Below, one piece after another: positions 25,451-35,451 of a stretch of 64,000 nucleotides of DNA. A program made the position numbers and the translations under genes. The first letter of the stretch is position 1; each line of letters starts with the position of its first letter. The notes under the pieces were generated by a model. It saw nothing but the letters and a program-made list of their open reading frames with translations. It did not search any database and was not told the origin of the DNA. The stretch is from Streptomyces violaceoruber (GTDB lineage Bacteria; Actinomycetota; Actinomycetes; Streptomycetales; Streptomycetaceae), in NCBI GenBank assembly GCA_000720805.1, contig JODI01000062.1, positions 3,259 through 67,258 of the forward strand. The letters run 5' to 3'.

Positions 25451-25825
25451 TCAGACCTCCAGGTCTTCCTCGATCTTCCTCAGCTGGTGGCGGGCCATCG
25501 CCAGGTTGGCCCGCTTGGCGTCCAGGACGAGGTAGAGGAACAGGCCGTTGCCGCCGCGGCCGCTGATCAGGCGGATCAGGTGGTACTGGTCGGACAGCGT
25601 GATCAGGATGTCCTCGATCTGGGCCTTGAGTCCGAGGTGCTCCATGGTGCGCATTTTGGAGCGGACCACGTCGGTGTTGCCGGCGGCGGCGACATTGAGG
25701 TCGAAGGTCTTGCCGCCGCCGAGCGTGCCCAGCGCCATGCCGCTGGTGTAGTCGACGAGCGCGACGCCGGTGGCGCCCTCGATGGAGGCGAGCGCTTCCT
25801 TCAGTGCGGTTTCGGTGTTGGCCAT
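25451..25825 (-). CDS. Roadblock/LC7 domain protein 1
   Basis: A 124-residue single Roadblock/LC7 domain: ALASIEGATGVALVDYTSGM at the start and a DQYHLIRLISG strand before the last helix. Such proteins act with small GTPases (MglB/CvnB type), but no GTPase gene is adjacent. ATG 25825 follows GAGGGAG. Last of four minus-strand genes encoding three Roadblock-type proteins and one DUF4388-like protein. Confidence 0.88.
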   Translation of the reverse strand: MANTETALKEALASIEGATGVALVDYTSGMALGTLGGGKTFDLNVAAAGNTDVVRSKMRTMEHLGLKAQIEDILITLSDQYHLIRLISGRGGNGLFLYLVLDAKRANLAMARHQLRKIEEDLEV

Positions 25826-25841
25826 GACGGTCTCCCTCGGT

Positions 25842-26423
25842 TCAACTGTCGGTTGTGCTGCGTGTGTTGGTGGTCGTGGCGCGCGGGGTGCGCGCGGTTC
25901 TGGCCCGGGGGCCCGCCTTGGCGGCCGGCCGGGACTGCTTCGCGGGGGCCTTGGCGGGGGCCTCGACGGGGATCTCGGCCGGGTCGGGCGCCCGGGCTTC
26001 GACGAGTTCGCCGATACGGGCGCCGGCGCGGCGGCCCTCCAGGTGGAGCCGGCCGACGGGGACGCGGTCCTCGGCGAGCAACGTCAGGACGGCGGTGCGG
26101 CCTGCCGCGTACGTGGCCACATAGCCGTGTCCGCCCCGCACCAGCAGCTCGCGGAACTGGTCCCCCCGGTCGTCCCCTTGGCCGGCCGCCTCCGTGATGC
26201 GTACGGCGAGTTCGCGGGCGCTCGTCGTGAGTGCGGCCAGGTTCTCCGGGGCGATGCCGGGGGTGTCCTGGGCGAGGACGAGCCCGTCGGGGCCGCTCAC
26301 GAGGGCGCCGGTGAGCTGGGGCACGCGCGCTCTGAGCCGGCGTAGCTCCTCCTGCATGCCGGGCTGTGTGTCGGGCTGTGTGTCGGGCTGTGTGTCGGGA
26401 TGTATGTCGGGGTCCGCTGCCAT
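25842..26423 (-). CDS. Roadblock/LC7-like protein 2
   Basis: A 193-residue protein. A short DTQP repeat at the N-terminus is followed by a Roadblock-like core (about 30-140, LTGALVSGPDGLVLAQDTPG and GGHGYVATYAAGRTAVLTLL) and a basic Ala/Pro/Lys/Thr-rich tail (about 150-193) that could bind nucleic acid or membrane. ATG 26423 has a strong GAGGAG. Three 12-bp repeats at 26364-26400 encode the DTQP units. Confidence 0.8.
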   Translation of the reverse strand: MAADPDIHPDTQPDTQPDTQPGMQEELRRLRARVPQLTGALVSGPDGLVLAQDTPGIAPENLAALTTSARELAVRITEAAGQGDDRGDQFRELLVRGGHGYVATYAAGRTAVLTLLAEDRVPVGRLHLEGRRAGARIGELVEARAPDPAEIPVEAPAKAPAKQSRPAAKAGPRARTARTPRATTTNTRSTTDS

Positions 26424-26457
26424 CAGGTCTCTCCTCTCGGCGCGGGTCCGCTGCCGG

Positions 26458-27333
26458 TCAAAGGGCCTCCAGCGCATCCCTGAGCCTTAAAAGCAACGTG
26501 ATGTGGGGATCGGTGACCTCGGGGGCGGACATGGGCACGGACATGGGCACGGGTAGGGGCACGGGCACGGGTAGGGGCACGGGCACGGGCGGGGGTATGG
26601 GCGCGGGGTCCGGGGGGCGGGGCGCGACCACACCGGCCGCCGCCAGGCGTCGCAGGTCCACCAGGATGTGGAACGCCGGGCGGCCCAGGTCCCGGGCGAT
26701 GTCCGCCGCCGTACGGACGTCGTCCAGGCGCTCCAGGACCGCACGCTGGCGGGCCGTGGGCGTCGGGGACGCGGGACGGTGGGCGCGGACGAGGGGCGCC
26801 TCGTCGGTGGCCGGATCGGGCCAGATGCGGTGCAGCAGGTCGCGGCGGCGCAGCGTCTCGCGCTCCACGGCGGCCACCGGCACCGGGCACGGGCAGCCGG
26901 GCCCGTCGTCGTCGGCGTAGCGGAAGCGGCCCGGGCTGCTGCTGGGGGCGAGGGCGAAGTACGCCGCGTCGTACAGCGCCACCAGCCGGCACACCTCCAG
27001 GGCGCCCGGGGCGAGGTGGCCGCCGTCGGCCAGGAGGTGGCCGGCGCGGTGCCGGTCGCCGGTCTCGGTCAGGGCCTGCCTCCAGGTGTCGGGGTCGAGC
27101 GTGCCGCGGGCGGTGAGCAGGACGTCCAGACCGGGTGCGGCCGGGCTCTCGGCGTGCACCACCCGTCCTCCGGCGAGGTGGAGCGTGCCGCGCTCACGGA
27201 CGAGGACGCCGGTGGCCCGCTCCTCGGCGAGCCTGGTCAGCATCGGGGAGACGCCACCCCAGCCCCGGTGGCGGGCCGCCGCCTTGGCCCGTACCGGCAG
27301 CCGGGGTGGCGGCGTGGTCTGCACGGTGGTCAT
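26458..27333 (-). CDS. DUF4388-like regulator-type protein (TTA-containing)
   Basis: A 291-residue protein. The N-terminal half (about 25-150) resembles DUF4388 modules (SPMLTRLAEERATGVLVRER, then GTLHLAGGRVVHAESPAAPG), found with GTPase/Roadblock signalling. A winged-helix-like segment follows (about 200-245: AVLERLDDVRTAADIARDLG, then RPAFHILVDLRRLAAAGVV), then a PxPVPLPV-type repeat tail. The start overlaps the upstream gene stop (ATGA). A TTA codon lies near the C-terminus (26488-26490). A DNA-binding role is inferred from the wing-like part only. Confidence 0.75.
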   Translation of the reverse strand: MTTVQTTPPPRLPVRAKAAARHRGWGGVSPMLTRLAEERATGVLVRERGTLHLAGGRVVHAESPAAPGLDVLLTARGTLDPDTWRQALTETGDRHRAGHLLADGGHLAPGALEVCRLVALYDAAYFALAPSSSPGRFRYADDDGPGCPCPVPVAAVERETLRRRDLLHRIWPDPATDEAPLVRAHRPASPTPTARQRAVLERLDDVRTAADIARDLGRPAFHILVDLRRLAAAGVVAPRPPDPAPIPPPVPVPLPVPVPLPVPMSVPMSAPEVTDPHITLLLRLRDALEAL

Positions 27334-27794
27334 CTCAGCACCAGCCGCTCGGCCATCTCGCCCAGCCGGATGCGGGCCAGCGCGAGGTTGCCCTCGGAGC
27401 GGGCCAGCCACAGGTGCAGGCACACGCTGCTGTCGAAGGACGTCGGCACGAACCGCAGCACGTGGTAGCTGTCCCGGTTGCTGATGATGAGGTCCTCGAT
27501 CGGCGGATCGCCTCCGCCGTCGGGTGCTTCATGACCTCCGGGTGCTCCGGGTGCTCCGGGTGCTCCCGGCGCTCCGGGTACTTCGGGTGTTTCGAGGGCT
27601 TCGGGTGCGAAGGCGTGTTGCTCGGCGGCCAGTCGGGCCAGCTCCGCGGCCTCCACCGCCGCCGTCTCGTGGTCGTCGCCCGGGGACTCCCCGACGATGC
27701 CCAGGGCCAGTCCGCTCGTCCAGTCGACCAGTGCGGCGCCCCGGGCACCGGGCAGTCGCATGGCTTCCAGCAGGCACTCGTCGATTCCGGGCAC
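27330..27794 (-). CDS. Roadblock/LC7-like protein 3 with inserted linker
   Basis: A 154-residue protein in which the Roadblock fold (ARGAALVDWTSGLALGIVGE, then DSYHVLRFVPTSFDSSVCLH) is interrupted by a roughly 35-residue insert containing four GAP-type repeats and an acidic stretch. GTG 27794 follows GGGAGGGG. First gene of the four-gene Roadblock unit and coupled to the DUF4388-like gene by ATGA overlap. Confidence 0.8.
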   Translation of the reverse strand: MPGIDECLLEAMRLPGARGAALVDWTSGLALGIVGESPGDDHETAAVEAAELARLAAEQHAFAPEALETPEVPGAPGAPGAPGAPGGHEAPDGGGDPPIEDLIISNRDSYHVLRFVPTSFDSSVCLHLWLARSEGNLALARIRLGEMAERLVLR

Positions 27795-27963
27795 CGTGAT
27801 TCCCCTCCCGCCTGGGGTTCGGCTGAGTGACGCCGAAGCTACGCAACGTGTGCGCGACGGGTGAGTGTTCTGGCATTTTCCGGTGGAACATGCGGCAAGT
27901 GACTAAGGTGGGTCAACTGACCTGCTGCACAGACCAGTTGACCAGCAGATCCACCGGCGTGCG

Positions 27964-29361
27964 TCAATGGCGCTCAGGCGTGCGGAGGGTGGTGAGCGTG
28001 TCGGTGTGCGCCCCTCCGGATTCGGCCACGATCTCCTCGACGGTCTGTGCCTCCCGCACGGTCGCGAAGGCCGTCCCTCCGCCCCCGTCCGCGACGAAGC
28101 CGTAAACGCCGGGCCGGGCGAGGGAGTTGTACGCGTAGTGGTGGGCGAAGTAGTACGCGCCCGTGTCCAGTGCCGCCGCGTAGTCGCCCTGCGCCAGCAG
28201 CGGCAGCGGATAGGCCTGGGCGAGCAGGTCGCCCGCGAAGCAGGCCGGCCCGGCGACGTCCTGCACCACCTCGGGCCCCTCCTTCGGACGCCCCTCGGCG
28301 TCGTACGCGGCGATCCTCAGCGGCCACGCCCCCGGCACGTACACCGTCCGTGTCGCCACCTGCACGCCCGCGTGCGTCACCGCCACCGGCCGCCCGCCCG
28401 CGCTCTTGGCGTACTCGACCCGCGCCACCACCGTCCCGTGCTTGGCCAGCAGTGACCGCCCGAACTCCGTCACCAGCCCGTACCGTCCGTCCAGCAGGCC
28501 CGGCACCGTTTCCTTCAGTGCCCGCGCGTACTGCGCGTACGTCGGTGTCGTCACGTCCGAGGCGAAGTTCACCGGCAGGCCGCCGCCGATGTCGATGGTG
28601 TCGATCTGCGGCCGACCGATCCGCCGGTTGATCTCCTCGGCCAGCCGGTACGTCTCCGCCACGCCCTCGGCCATCAGGGAGAGCGGGACGCCCTGCGAGC
28701 CGGTGTGCGCGTGCAGCCGGGACAGCCAGGGGCGCTCGGTGTACGCCCGTACCACCCACTCGCGCGCCCCCTCGTCCCGCAGTGCCACCCCGAACTTCGA
28801 GGTCGCCGTGGCAGTGGACAGCGCCTCGATCGCCCCGGCCCCGACCTGCGGATTCACCCGGATGCCCAGGGGGGAGCGGCTGGGCGCCGACCGCATCAGG
28901 GCGTCGATACGCTCCAGCTCCTGCGGATTGTCGGCGTTGACCGCGATCCCGAGGGCCAGCGCCTCCCGCAGCTCGGCCGGGGTTTTGGCGGGCGAGTCCA
29001 GAACCGTCCGCTCCGGTGGCAGCCCCGCCGCCCGCGCCAGCGCCAGCTCACCCGGGCTCGCCACCTCGGCGCCGATCCCCTCCTCGCGCAGCAGCCGCAG
29101 CACCGGCACCAGCGGGGTCGCCTTCACCGCGAAGGCGTGCAGCACGGGCGTGCCGGGCGCGGTGACCTCGCGGAAAGCCGCCCGCAGCCGCGCCGCCGAC
29201 TCCCGGATGCCGGTGACGTCGAGGAGACCGACGATGGGGGAGTCGGGACCCAGAAGCCCTTGCTCCACGGCGGCGCGGACCGCCGCGTCCCGACGGACGA
29301 CCCGCATCCCGTCACCGTCGCCCTCAATGTGACGCCCATGACTGTCGTCGGCGTTACTCAC
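27964..29361 (-). CDS. LysA-like PLP-dependent decarboxylase
   Basis: A 465-residue fold-III PLP enzyme related to diaminopimelate decarboxylase. The PLP lysine is in HAFAVKATPLV; HTGSQGVPL, DIGGGLPV and CFAGDLLAQ follow. Two signatures differ from true LysA: EPGR is EFGR and CESGD is CFAGD, so substrate specificity has probably changed. GTG 29361 has GGGGGA 7 nt upstream; longer frames lack a ribosome binding site. It is divergent from the hut operon. It is unlikely to be the housekeeping LysA. Confidence 0.85.
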   Translation of the reverse strand: MSNADDSHGRHIEGDGDGMRVVRRDAAVRAAVEQGLLGPDSPIVGLLDVTGIRESAARLRAAFREVTAPGTPVLHAFAVKATPLVPVLRLLREEGIGAEVASPGELALARAAGLPPERTVLDSPAKTPAELREALALGIAVNADNPQELERIDALMRSAPSRSPLGIRVNPQVGAGAIEALSTATATSKFGVALRDEGAREWVVRAYTERPWLSRLHAHTGSQGVPLSLMAEGVAETYRLAEEINRRIGRPQIDTIDIGGGLPVNFASDVTTPTYAQYARALKETVPGLLDGRYGLVTEFGRSLLAKHGTVVARVEYAKSAGGRPVAVTHAGVQVATRTVYVPGAWPLRIAAYDAEGRPKEGPEVVQDVAGPACFAGDLLAQAYPLPLLAQGDYAAALDTGAYYFAHHYAYNSLARPGVYGFVADGGGGTAFATVREAQTVEEIVAESGGAHTDTLTTLRTPERH

Positions 29362-29442
29362 AACATCCCCCGTCGGTCGGTGTCCGGGCCCATGCACTCC
29401 AGCCAAACATCCAAGGAGGGCCAACGCCGAAGCCCTGATGTA

Positions 29443-29471
29443 TTGACTAGCTCTATTCAGAACGTCAGGAT
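29443..29471 (+). promoter_or_regulatory. Candidate hut operon promoter
   Basis: TTGACT (29443-29448), a 17-bp spacer and CAGGAT (29466-29471) give a sigma-70-like promoter about 40 bp before the hutU start. Only the sequence match supports it. Confidence 0.5.
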
Positions 29472-29509
29472 GTGAATAACGGCAGCAACAGTCCGCTAGG
29501 AGGCAGACC

Positions 29510-31174
29510 ATGTCAGGACCACGCCCCGTACGAGCTCCCCGCGGTACGGAACTGAGCGCCCTGGGATGGCAGCAGGAAGCCGCCCTGCGGATGCTGCAGA
29601 ACAACCTCGACCCGGAGGTCGCCGAGCACCCCGACAAGCTCGTCGTCTACGGCGGCACGGGCAAGGCGGCCCGCGACTGGCGCTCCTTCGACGCCATGGT
29701 CCGCACCCTTAGGACCCTGAAGCAGGACGAGACCATGCTGGTTCAGTCGGGCCGTCCCGTCGGCGTCATGCAGACCCACGAGTGGGCCCCGCGCGTCCTC
29801 ATCGCCAACTCCAACCTGGTCGGCGACTGGGCCAACTGGGAGGAATTCCGCCGCCTGGAGGCCCTGGGCCTGACCATGTACGGCCAGATGACCGCCGGTT
29901 CCTGGATCTACATCGGCACCCAGGGCATCCTCCAGGGCACCTACGAGACCTTCGCCGCCGTCGCCGCGAAGAAGTTCGACGGCACCCTCGCGGGCACGAT
30001 CACCCTCACCGCCGGCCTCGGCGGCATGGGCGGCGCCCAGCCCCTCGCCGTGACCATGAACGACGGCGTCGCGATCTGTATCGACTGCGACCCCCGTGCC
30101 ATCGAACGCCGCATCGAGCACCGCTACCTCGACGTGAAGGCCGACTCCCTGGAGCACGCCCTCCAGCTCGCCGTCGAGGCCCGCGACGCCCGCCGGCCGC
30201 TCTCCATCGGCCTCCTGGGCAACGCGGCCGAGCTGCTCCCGCGCATGCTCGCCGAGGGCGCCCCCATCGACATCGTCACCGACCAGACCTCGGCCCACGA
30301 CCCGCTGGCCTACCTCCCCGTCGGCGTCGACTTCGACGACATGGCGTCCTACGCGGCCAAGGACCCGGCGGGCTTCACCACCCGCGCCCGCGAGTCCATG
30401 GCCCGGCACGTCGAGGCGATGGTCGGCTTCATGGACGCCGGCGCGGAGGTCTTCGACTACGGCAACTCGATCCGGGGCGAGGCCCAACTCGCCGGATACG
30501 AGCGGGCCTTCGCCTTCCCCGGCTTCGTCCCCGCCTACATCCGCCCCCTCTTCTGCGAGGGCAAGGGCCCCTTCCGCTGGGCGGCGCTGTCCGGCGACCC
30601 CGCCGACATCGCCAAGACCGACAAGGCGATCCTCGACCTCTTCCCCGAGAACGAGTCCCTCGCCCGCTGGATCAAGATGGCCGGCGAACGGGTCCACTTC
30701 CAGGGGCTGCCCGCCCGGATCTGCTGGCTCGGCTACGGCGAGCGGGACAAGGCCGGCGAGCGGTTCAACGACATGGTCGCGAGCGGCGAGCTGGCGGCAC
30801 CGCTGGCGATCGGACGCGACCACCTCGACTCCGGTTCGGTGGCCTCCCCCTACCGCGAGACCGAGGCCATGCTCGACGGCTCCGACGCGATCGCCGACTG
30901 GCCGCTGCTGAACGCCATGGTGAACGTGGCGTCCGGCGCGTCGTGGGTGTCCATCCACCACGGCGGCGGGGTCGGCATGGGCCGGTCCATCCACGCCGGG
31001 CAGGTCTCGGTGGCCGACGGTACGAAGCTCGCCGGCGAGAAGCTCCGCCGGGTACTGACCAACGACCCCGGCATGGGGGTCATCCGGCACGTGGACGCCG
31101 GGTACGACCTCGCGGAGACAGCCGCCGACGAGCGGGGCGTGCGGGTTCCCATGCGCGAGGGTGACGACGGGTGA
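29510..31174 (+). CDS. hutU: Urocanate hydratase
   Basis: A 554-residue NAD-dependent enzyme converting urocanate to imidazolonepropionate. [13 protein letters not shown] is the NAD-binding segment, [17 protein letters not shown] and [15 protein letters not shown] carry the conserved active-site cysteine region, and the C-terminus ends with the typical [12 protein letters not shown] 29510 has AGGAGG. First gene of the hut operon; the next gene overlaps as GTGA. Confidence 0.97.
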   Translation: MSGPRPVRAPRGTELSALGWQQEAALRMLQNNLDPEVAEHPDKLVVYGGTGKAARDWRSFDAMVRTLRTLKQDETMLVQSGRPVGVMQTHEWAPRVLIANSNLVGDWANWEEFRRLEALGLTMYGQMTAGSWIYIGTQGILQGTYETFAAVAAKKFDGTLAGTITLTAGLGGMGGAQPLAVTMNDGVAICIDCDPRAIERRIEHRYLDVKADSLEHALQLAVEARDARRPLSIGLLGNAAELLPRMLAEGAPIDIVTDQTSAHDPLAYLPVGVDFDDMASYAAKDPAGFTTRARESMARHVEAMVGFMDAGAEVFDYGNSIRGEAQLAGYERAFAFPGFVPAYIRPLFCEGKGPFRWAALSGDPADIAKTDKAILDLFPENESLARWIKMAGERVHFQGLPARICWLGYGERDKAGERFNDMVASGELAAPLAIGRDHLDSGSVASPYRETEAMLDGSDAIADWPLLNAMVNVASGASWVSIHHGGGVGMGRSIHAGQVSVADGTKLAGEKLRRVLTNDPGMGVIRHVDAGYDLAETAADERGVRVPMREGDDG

Positions 31175-32598
31175 CGCGGTATCAGGACGGGCGCGGCAAC
31201 TCCTCGGCCGGGGCGGATGCCCCGTCACCGGGTGCGGGTTCCGCCGTGCCCACCGCCCCCCACTCCCACCTTCGTCCGAGCGGAAGTACCCCCATCACTG
31301 TGCGGAACGACCGCCCACAGCCCGGACGGCGTGACGCCTCGGGATCCGCGTCGGCCGGCGCCTCCTTCCACGAAATGTGGCGCGAGCTGCTCCCCCTCGG
31401 CCGCCACCCCGACTCCGGCGGCTACCGCCGCTACGCCTGGACCGCCGCCGACACCGAATGCCGGGCCTGGTTCAAGCAGCAGGCCGAGACACGTGGGCTG
31501 GCCCACGAGGTCGACCGGAACGGGAACCAGTGGGCCTGGCTCGGGGATCCGGCCGAAGGAGACGCCGTCGTCACCGGGTCCCACCTCGACTCCGTTCCCG
31601 ACGGCGGGGCCTTCGACGGGCCCCTCGGGGTGGTGTCCTCCTTCGCCGCGCTCGACGAACTGCGCGCGCGGGGCGTCACGTTCGCCCGGCCGCTCGCGAT
31701 CGTCAACTTCGGTGACGAGGAGGGCGCCCGGTTCGGGCTCGCCTGTGTCGGGTCCCGGCTCACCGGGGGGCGGCTCACCGTCGAGCAGGCGCATCTGCTG
31801 ACCGACGGGGACGGGGTGACTCTGCCGCGCGCCATGGAGGCCGCCGGATACGACCCCGACGCCATCGGTCCCGACCCGGAACGGCTCGCCCGGATCGGCG
31901 CCTTCGTCGAGCTGCACGTCGAGCAGGGGCGGGCGCTGGACCTCAGCGGCGACCGGGTCGGCATCGCGAGCGCCATCTGGCCGCACGGGCGCTGGCGGTT
32001 CGACTTCCGCGGCGAGGCCAACCACGCCGGGACGACCCGGCTGGCCGACCGGCGGGACCCCATGCTGCCGTACGCCGAGACGGTGCTCGCCGCCCGCCGC
32101 GAGGCCCGGCTCGCCGGTGCCGTCGCCACCTTCGGCAAGATCGCCGTCGAGCCCAACGGCGTCAACGCCATCCCCTCCCTGGTGCGCGGCTGGCTCGACT
32201 CCCGTGCCGCCGACCAGGAAGCCCTCGACACCGTGGTCGCCGGGATCGAGGAGGCGGCCCGTGCCCACGCGCGGGAGCACGGTGTCGACCTCGACATCGT
32301 CCGCGAGTCCTTCACGCCCGTCGTCGAGTTCGACCACGCCCTGCGCGACGAACTCGCCCGCATCCTCGGCAAGGGCACCGGCCTCGAGGACACCGGCCTC
32401 AAGGTCCCCGTCCTCGGCACGGGTGCCGGACACGACGCCGGGATCCTCTCCGGGCGCATCCCGACCGCCATGCTGTTCGTACGCAACCCCACCGGCGTCT
32501 CGCACTCCCCGGCCGAGTTCGCGGAGGAGGACGACTGCGTGGCCGGGGTACTCGCGCTCGCCGACGTACTGGAAGGGCTGGCCGCAGGTGACCGATAG
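31171..32598 (+). CDS. M20-family amidohydrolase (allantoate/N-carbamoyl amino acid hydrolase type)
   Basis: A 475-residue metallo-amidohydrolase of the HyuC/AllC group. [38 protein letters not shown] and GTGAGHDAG give the dinuclear metal ligands. The first 60 residues are low complexity; GTG 31171 is supported by GTGA overlap with hutU but a later GTG near 31300 is possible. It sits inside the hut operon between hutU and hutF, where an N-formylglutamate deformylase (HutG) would be expected; it may perform that step. Confidence 0.88.
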   Translation: MTRYQDGRGNSSAGADAPSPGAGSAVPTAPHSHLRPSGSTPITVRNDRPQPGRRDASGSASAGASFHEMWRELLPLGRHPDSGGYRRYAWTAADTECRAWFKQQAETRGLAHEVDRNGNQWAWLGDPAEGDAVVTGSHLDSVPDGGAFDGPLGVVSSFAALDELRARGVTFARPLAIVNFGDEEGARFGLACVGSRLTGGRLTVEQAHLLTDGDGVTLPRAMEAAGYDPDAIGPDPERLARIGAFVELHVEQGRALDLSGDRVGIASAIWPHGRWRFDFRGEANHAGTTRLADRRDPMLPYAETVLAARREARLAGAVATFGKIAVEPNGVNAIPSLVRGWLDSRAADQEALDTVVAGIEEAARAHAREHGVDLDIVRESFTPVVEFDHALRDELARILGKGTGLEDTGLKVPVLGTGAGHDAGILSGRIPTAMLFVRNPTGVSHSPAEFAEEDDCVAGVLALADVLEGLAAGDR

Positions 32599-33952
32599 CC
32601 GCACGTACTGGCTGGAGCACGCCTGGCTCGACACCCACGTCGAGCCGGGTGTGGCCGTCACGGTGTCGACAAGCGGCTCCGCCGCGGGGGCGGACGGCCG
32701 GATCACCGCCGTCCGCACCGACACCCCCGCCCCGCCCCCCGGCGCCGAAGTCCTGCGGGGCCTCACCCTCCCCGGCCTCGCGAACACGCACTCGCACGCC
32801 TTCCACCGCGCCCTGCGCGGCACCGTCCAGGTCGGGTCCGGCACCTTCTGGACCTGGCGCGAGCTCATGTACTCGTTCGCCGACAAACTGACCCCCGAGA
32901 CCTACCTCGCGCTCGCCCGCGCCGTGTACGCCGAGATGGCCCTGGCCGGCGTCACCGCCGTCGGCGAGTTCCACTACGTGCACCACGCCCCCGGCGGCAC
33001 CCCGTACGCCGACCCGAACGCGATGGGTGAGGCCCTCATCCAGGCCGCCGCCGACGCCGGCGTCCGCATCACCCTCCTCGACACCGCCTACCTCTCCTCC
33101 GGCTTCGGACAGCCGCCCAACACCCACCAGCTCCGCTTCCGCGACCGCAGCGCGGACGCCTGGGCCGAACGCTGTTCAGTTCTCAAGGAACGGGATCACG
33201 CACGGATCGGAGCGGCGATCCACTCCGTACGGGCCGTGCCCGCCGGCCAGTTGGCGACCGTGGCGCGGTGGGCCGAGGAGCGGCGGGCCCCGCTCCATGT
33301 GCACCTGTCCGAGCAGACCGCCGAGAACGACGCCTGCCGGGCCACCCACGGGTGCACGCCCACCCGGCTGCTCGCCGACCACGGCGTCCTCGGGCCGCGC
33401 ACCACCGGCGTCCACAACACGCACCTCACCGACGAGGACATCGCCCTGCTCGGCGGCTCCGGCACCGGCACCTGCATGTGCCCCACCACCGAACGCGACC
33501 TCGCCGACGGCATAGGCCCCGCGGTGGCCCTCCAGCGGGCGGGCTCCCCGCTCTCCCTCGGCTCCGACAGCCACGCCGTCATCGACCTGTTCGAAGAGGC
33601 ACGCGCGATGGAGCTGAACGAGCGCCTGCGCACCCGCACCCGCGGCCACTGGACCGCCGCCGCGCTGCTGCGGGCCGCCTCCGCCGACGGTCACGCCGCC
33701 CTCGGCTGGGACACCGCGGGCGCCATCGAGCCCGGCGCGCTCGCCGATCTCACGACGATCGCGCTCGACTCGGTCAGGACAGCGGGGCCGGTGCCCAGGC
33801 TCGGCGCCGAGACGGCCGTATTCGCGGCGACCGCCGCGGACGTACGGCACACCATCGTGGGCGGGCGGTTCGTCGTACGCGACGGGGCGCACACCCTCGT
33901 ACCGGACGTGCCGCAGGCGCTGGCGGCCGCCGTCGCAGCCCTGCGCTCCTGA
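32588..33952 (+). CDS. hutF: Formimidoylglutamate deiminase
   Basis: A 454-residue amidohydrolase-superfamily TIM barrel converting N-formimidoyl-L-glutamate to N-formyl-L-glutamate and ammonia. Metal ligands are in [20 protein letters not shown], the TGVHNTHL segment and GSDSHAV. GTG 32588 overlaps the upstream gene by 11 bp; longer frames are shadows. Its presence shows histidine degradation runs through formylglutamate. Confidence 0.93.
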   Translation: MTDSRTYWLEHAWLDTHVEPGVAVTVSTSGSAAGADGRITAVRTDTPAPPPGAEVLRGLTLPGLANTHSHAFHRALRGTVQVGSGTFWTWRELMYSFADKLTPETYLALARAVYAEMALAGVTAVGEFHYVHHAPGGTPYADPNAMGEALIQAAADAGVRITLLDTAYLSSGFGQPPNTHQLRFRDRSADAWAERCSVLKERDHARIGAAIHSVRAVPAGQLATVARWAEERRAPLHVHLSEQTAENDACRATHGCTPTRLLADHGVLGPRTTGVHNTHLTDEDIALLGGSGTGTCMCPTTERDLADGIGPAVALQRAGSPLSLGSDSHAVIDLFEEARAMELNERLRTRTRGHWTAAALLRAASADGHAALGWDTAGAIEPGALADLTTIALDSVRTAGPVPRLGAETAVFAATAADVRHTIVGGRFVVRDGAHTLVPDVPQALAAAVAALRS

Positions 33953-33990
33953 ACCCCACCGACGCCCCAGCCCGCCCCCACGAGGACACG

Positions 33991-35163
33991 ATGAGCAGCA
34001 GCACTGTCATCACCAACATCGCCACGCTGGTCACCAACGACCCCTCCCTGGGTGACAACTCCCCTCTCGGACTGATCCAGGACGCGGCCGTCGTCATCGA
34101 CGGCGACCGCATCGCGTGGACCGGTGAAACAAGCAAAGCACCCGCCACTGACAATCGGGTCGACGCCGCCGGCCGGGCCGTCCTGCCCGGCTTCGTCGAC
34201 TCGCACTCCCACCTGGTCTTCGCGGGCGACCGCACGCAGGAGTTCAACGCGCGGATGTCCGGACGGGCGTACAGCGCGGGCGGCATCCGTACGACGGTCG
34301 CGGCGACCCGCGCGGCGACGGACGCCGAACTCGAGGCCAACCTCACCCGCTACCTCGCCGAGGCACTCCGCCAGGGCACGACCACCTTCGAGACCAAGTC
34401 CGGCTACGGCCTGACGGTCGCCGACGAGTCCCGTGCCCTGCGCATCGCCGCCGCCCACACGGACGAGGTCACCTACCTAGGCGCCCACATCGTGTCGCCC
34501 GACTACGCCGAGGACCCGGCCGCGTATGTGGCCCTGGTGACCGGAGAGATGCTCGACGCCTGCGCCCCGTACGCCCGTTGGATCGACGTCTTCTGCGAGA
34601 AGGGCGCCTTCGACGGCGACCAGGCGAGGGCGATCCTCGAGGCAGGCAAGGCGAAGGGGCTCCACCCGCGGATCCACGCCAACCAGTTGTCGTACGGCCC
34701 GGGTGTGCAGCTCGCCGTCGAACTGGACGCGGCCAGCGCCGACCACTGCACCCACCTGACGGACGCGGACGTCGACGCGCTGGCCGACGGCAACACCGTG
34801 GCGACGCTCCTCCCCGGCGCCGAGTTCTCCACCCGCGCCGCCTGGCCGAACGCCCGTCGCCTCCTGGACGCCGGCGTCACGGTCGCGTTGTCGACCGACT
34901 GCAACCCCGGCTCGTCGTTCACCTCGTCCGTCCCGTTCTGCATCGCGCTGGCGGTACGGGACATGGGGATGACGCCCGACGAGGCGGTGTGGTCGGCGAC
35001 GGCGGGCGGGGCGCGGGCCCTGCGCCGGGACGACGTCGGCCGCCTCACCTCCGGCGCTCGCGCCGACCTGATCCTCCTTGACGCCCCGAGCCATGTGCAC
35101 CTGGCGTACCGGCCCGGGGTACCTCTGGTTCGTCAGGTGTGGCGAAACGGCGTCCGAGTGTGA
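33991..35163 (+). CDS. hutI: Imidazolonepropionase
   Basis: A 390-residue metallo-hydrolase opening imidazolonepropionate to formimidoylglutamate. [26 protein letters not shown] and STDCNPGSS are the conserved metal and substrate positions. ATG 33991 has GAGGA at good distance. Last gene of the hut operon, followed by a hairpin. Confidence 0.96.
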   Translation: MSSSTVITNIATLVTNDPSLGDNSPLGLIQDAAVVIDGDRIAWTGETSKAPATDNRVDAAGRAVLPGFVDSHSHLVFAGDRTQEFNARMSGRAYSAGGIRTTVAATRAATDAELEANLTRYLAEALRQGTTTFETKSGYGLTVADESRALRIAAAHTDEVTYLGAHIVSPDYAEDPAAYVALVTGEMLDACAPYARWIDVFCEKGAFDGDQARAILEAGKAKGLHPRIHANQLSYGPGVQLAVELDAASADHCTHLTDADVDALADGNTVATLLPGAEFSTRAAWPNARRLLDAGVTVALSTDCNPGSSFTSSVPFCIALAVRDMGMTPDEAVWSATAGGARALRRDDVGRLTSGARADLILLDAPSHVHLAYRPGVPLVRQVWRNGVRV

Positions 35164-35169
35164 GGTGAC

Positions 35170-35189
35170 GGCTGCGCGATCGCGCAGCC
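35170..35189 (+). terminator. hut operon terminator
   Basis: GGCTGCGCG and CGCGCAGCC form a perfect 9-bp stem with an AT centre 7 bp after the hutI stop. Confidence 0.75.
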
Positions 35190-35451
35190 TCGGTGCACGT
35201 GTCGTAGGTAAGCCGGGTGAACACGCGAGCAACTTCACTCGGCGATCAATCTGCCGGACAGGGCCCGTCCCGGGGGCGGTGTTTCGGCGGCGCGACCGAC
35301 CGCGCAACCGTCACCCCGCGGACATTTATGGGGGACCCTGTGAACGCCCCAAGACGCCGCAGGGCTGTTGGCTAAGCTGCGCTGACGCCCAAGATCAAAC
35401 ACGAAGGGCCGCCTCGCAGGGGCGTAGGGGTGGCCGGACAGGTACGGAAGA
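35190..35451. other. Intergenic region before secreted protein
   Basis: About 260 bp with no supported ORF. It should contain the promoter and leader of the secreted protein. I looked for a riboswitch-like fold and found none I would name. Confidence 0.4.

Noticed and set aside
31225..32886. 553-codon reverse ORF in the hut operon
   Set aside because: Gly/Val/Asp-rich shadow of the M20 gene; no start signal and no motif.
35190..35451. c-di-AMP (ydaO-type) riboswitch before the secreted protein
   Set aside because: Some G-rich and GUGAA-like pieces are present, but the ordered conserved blocks could not be placed.
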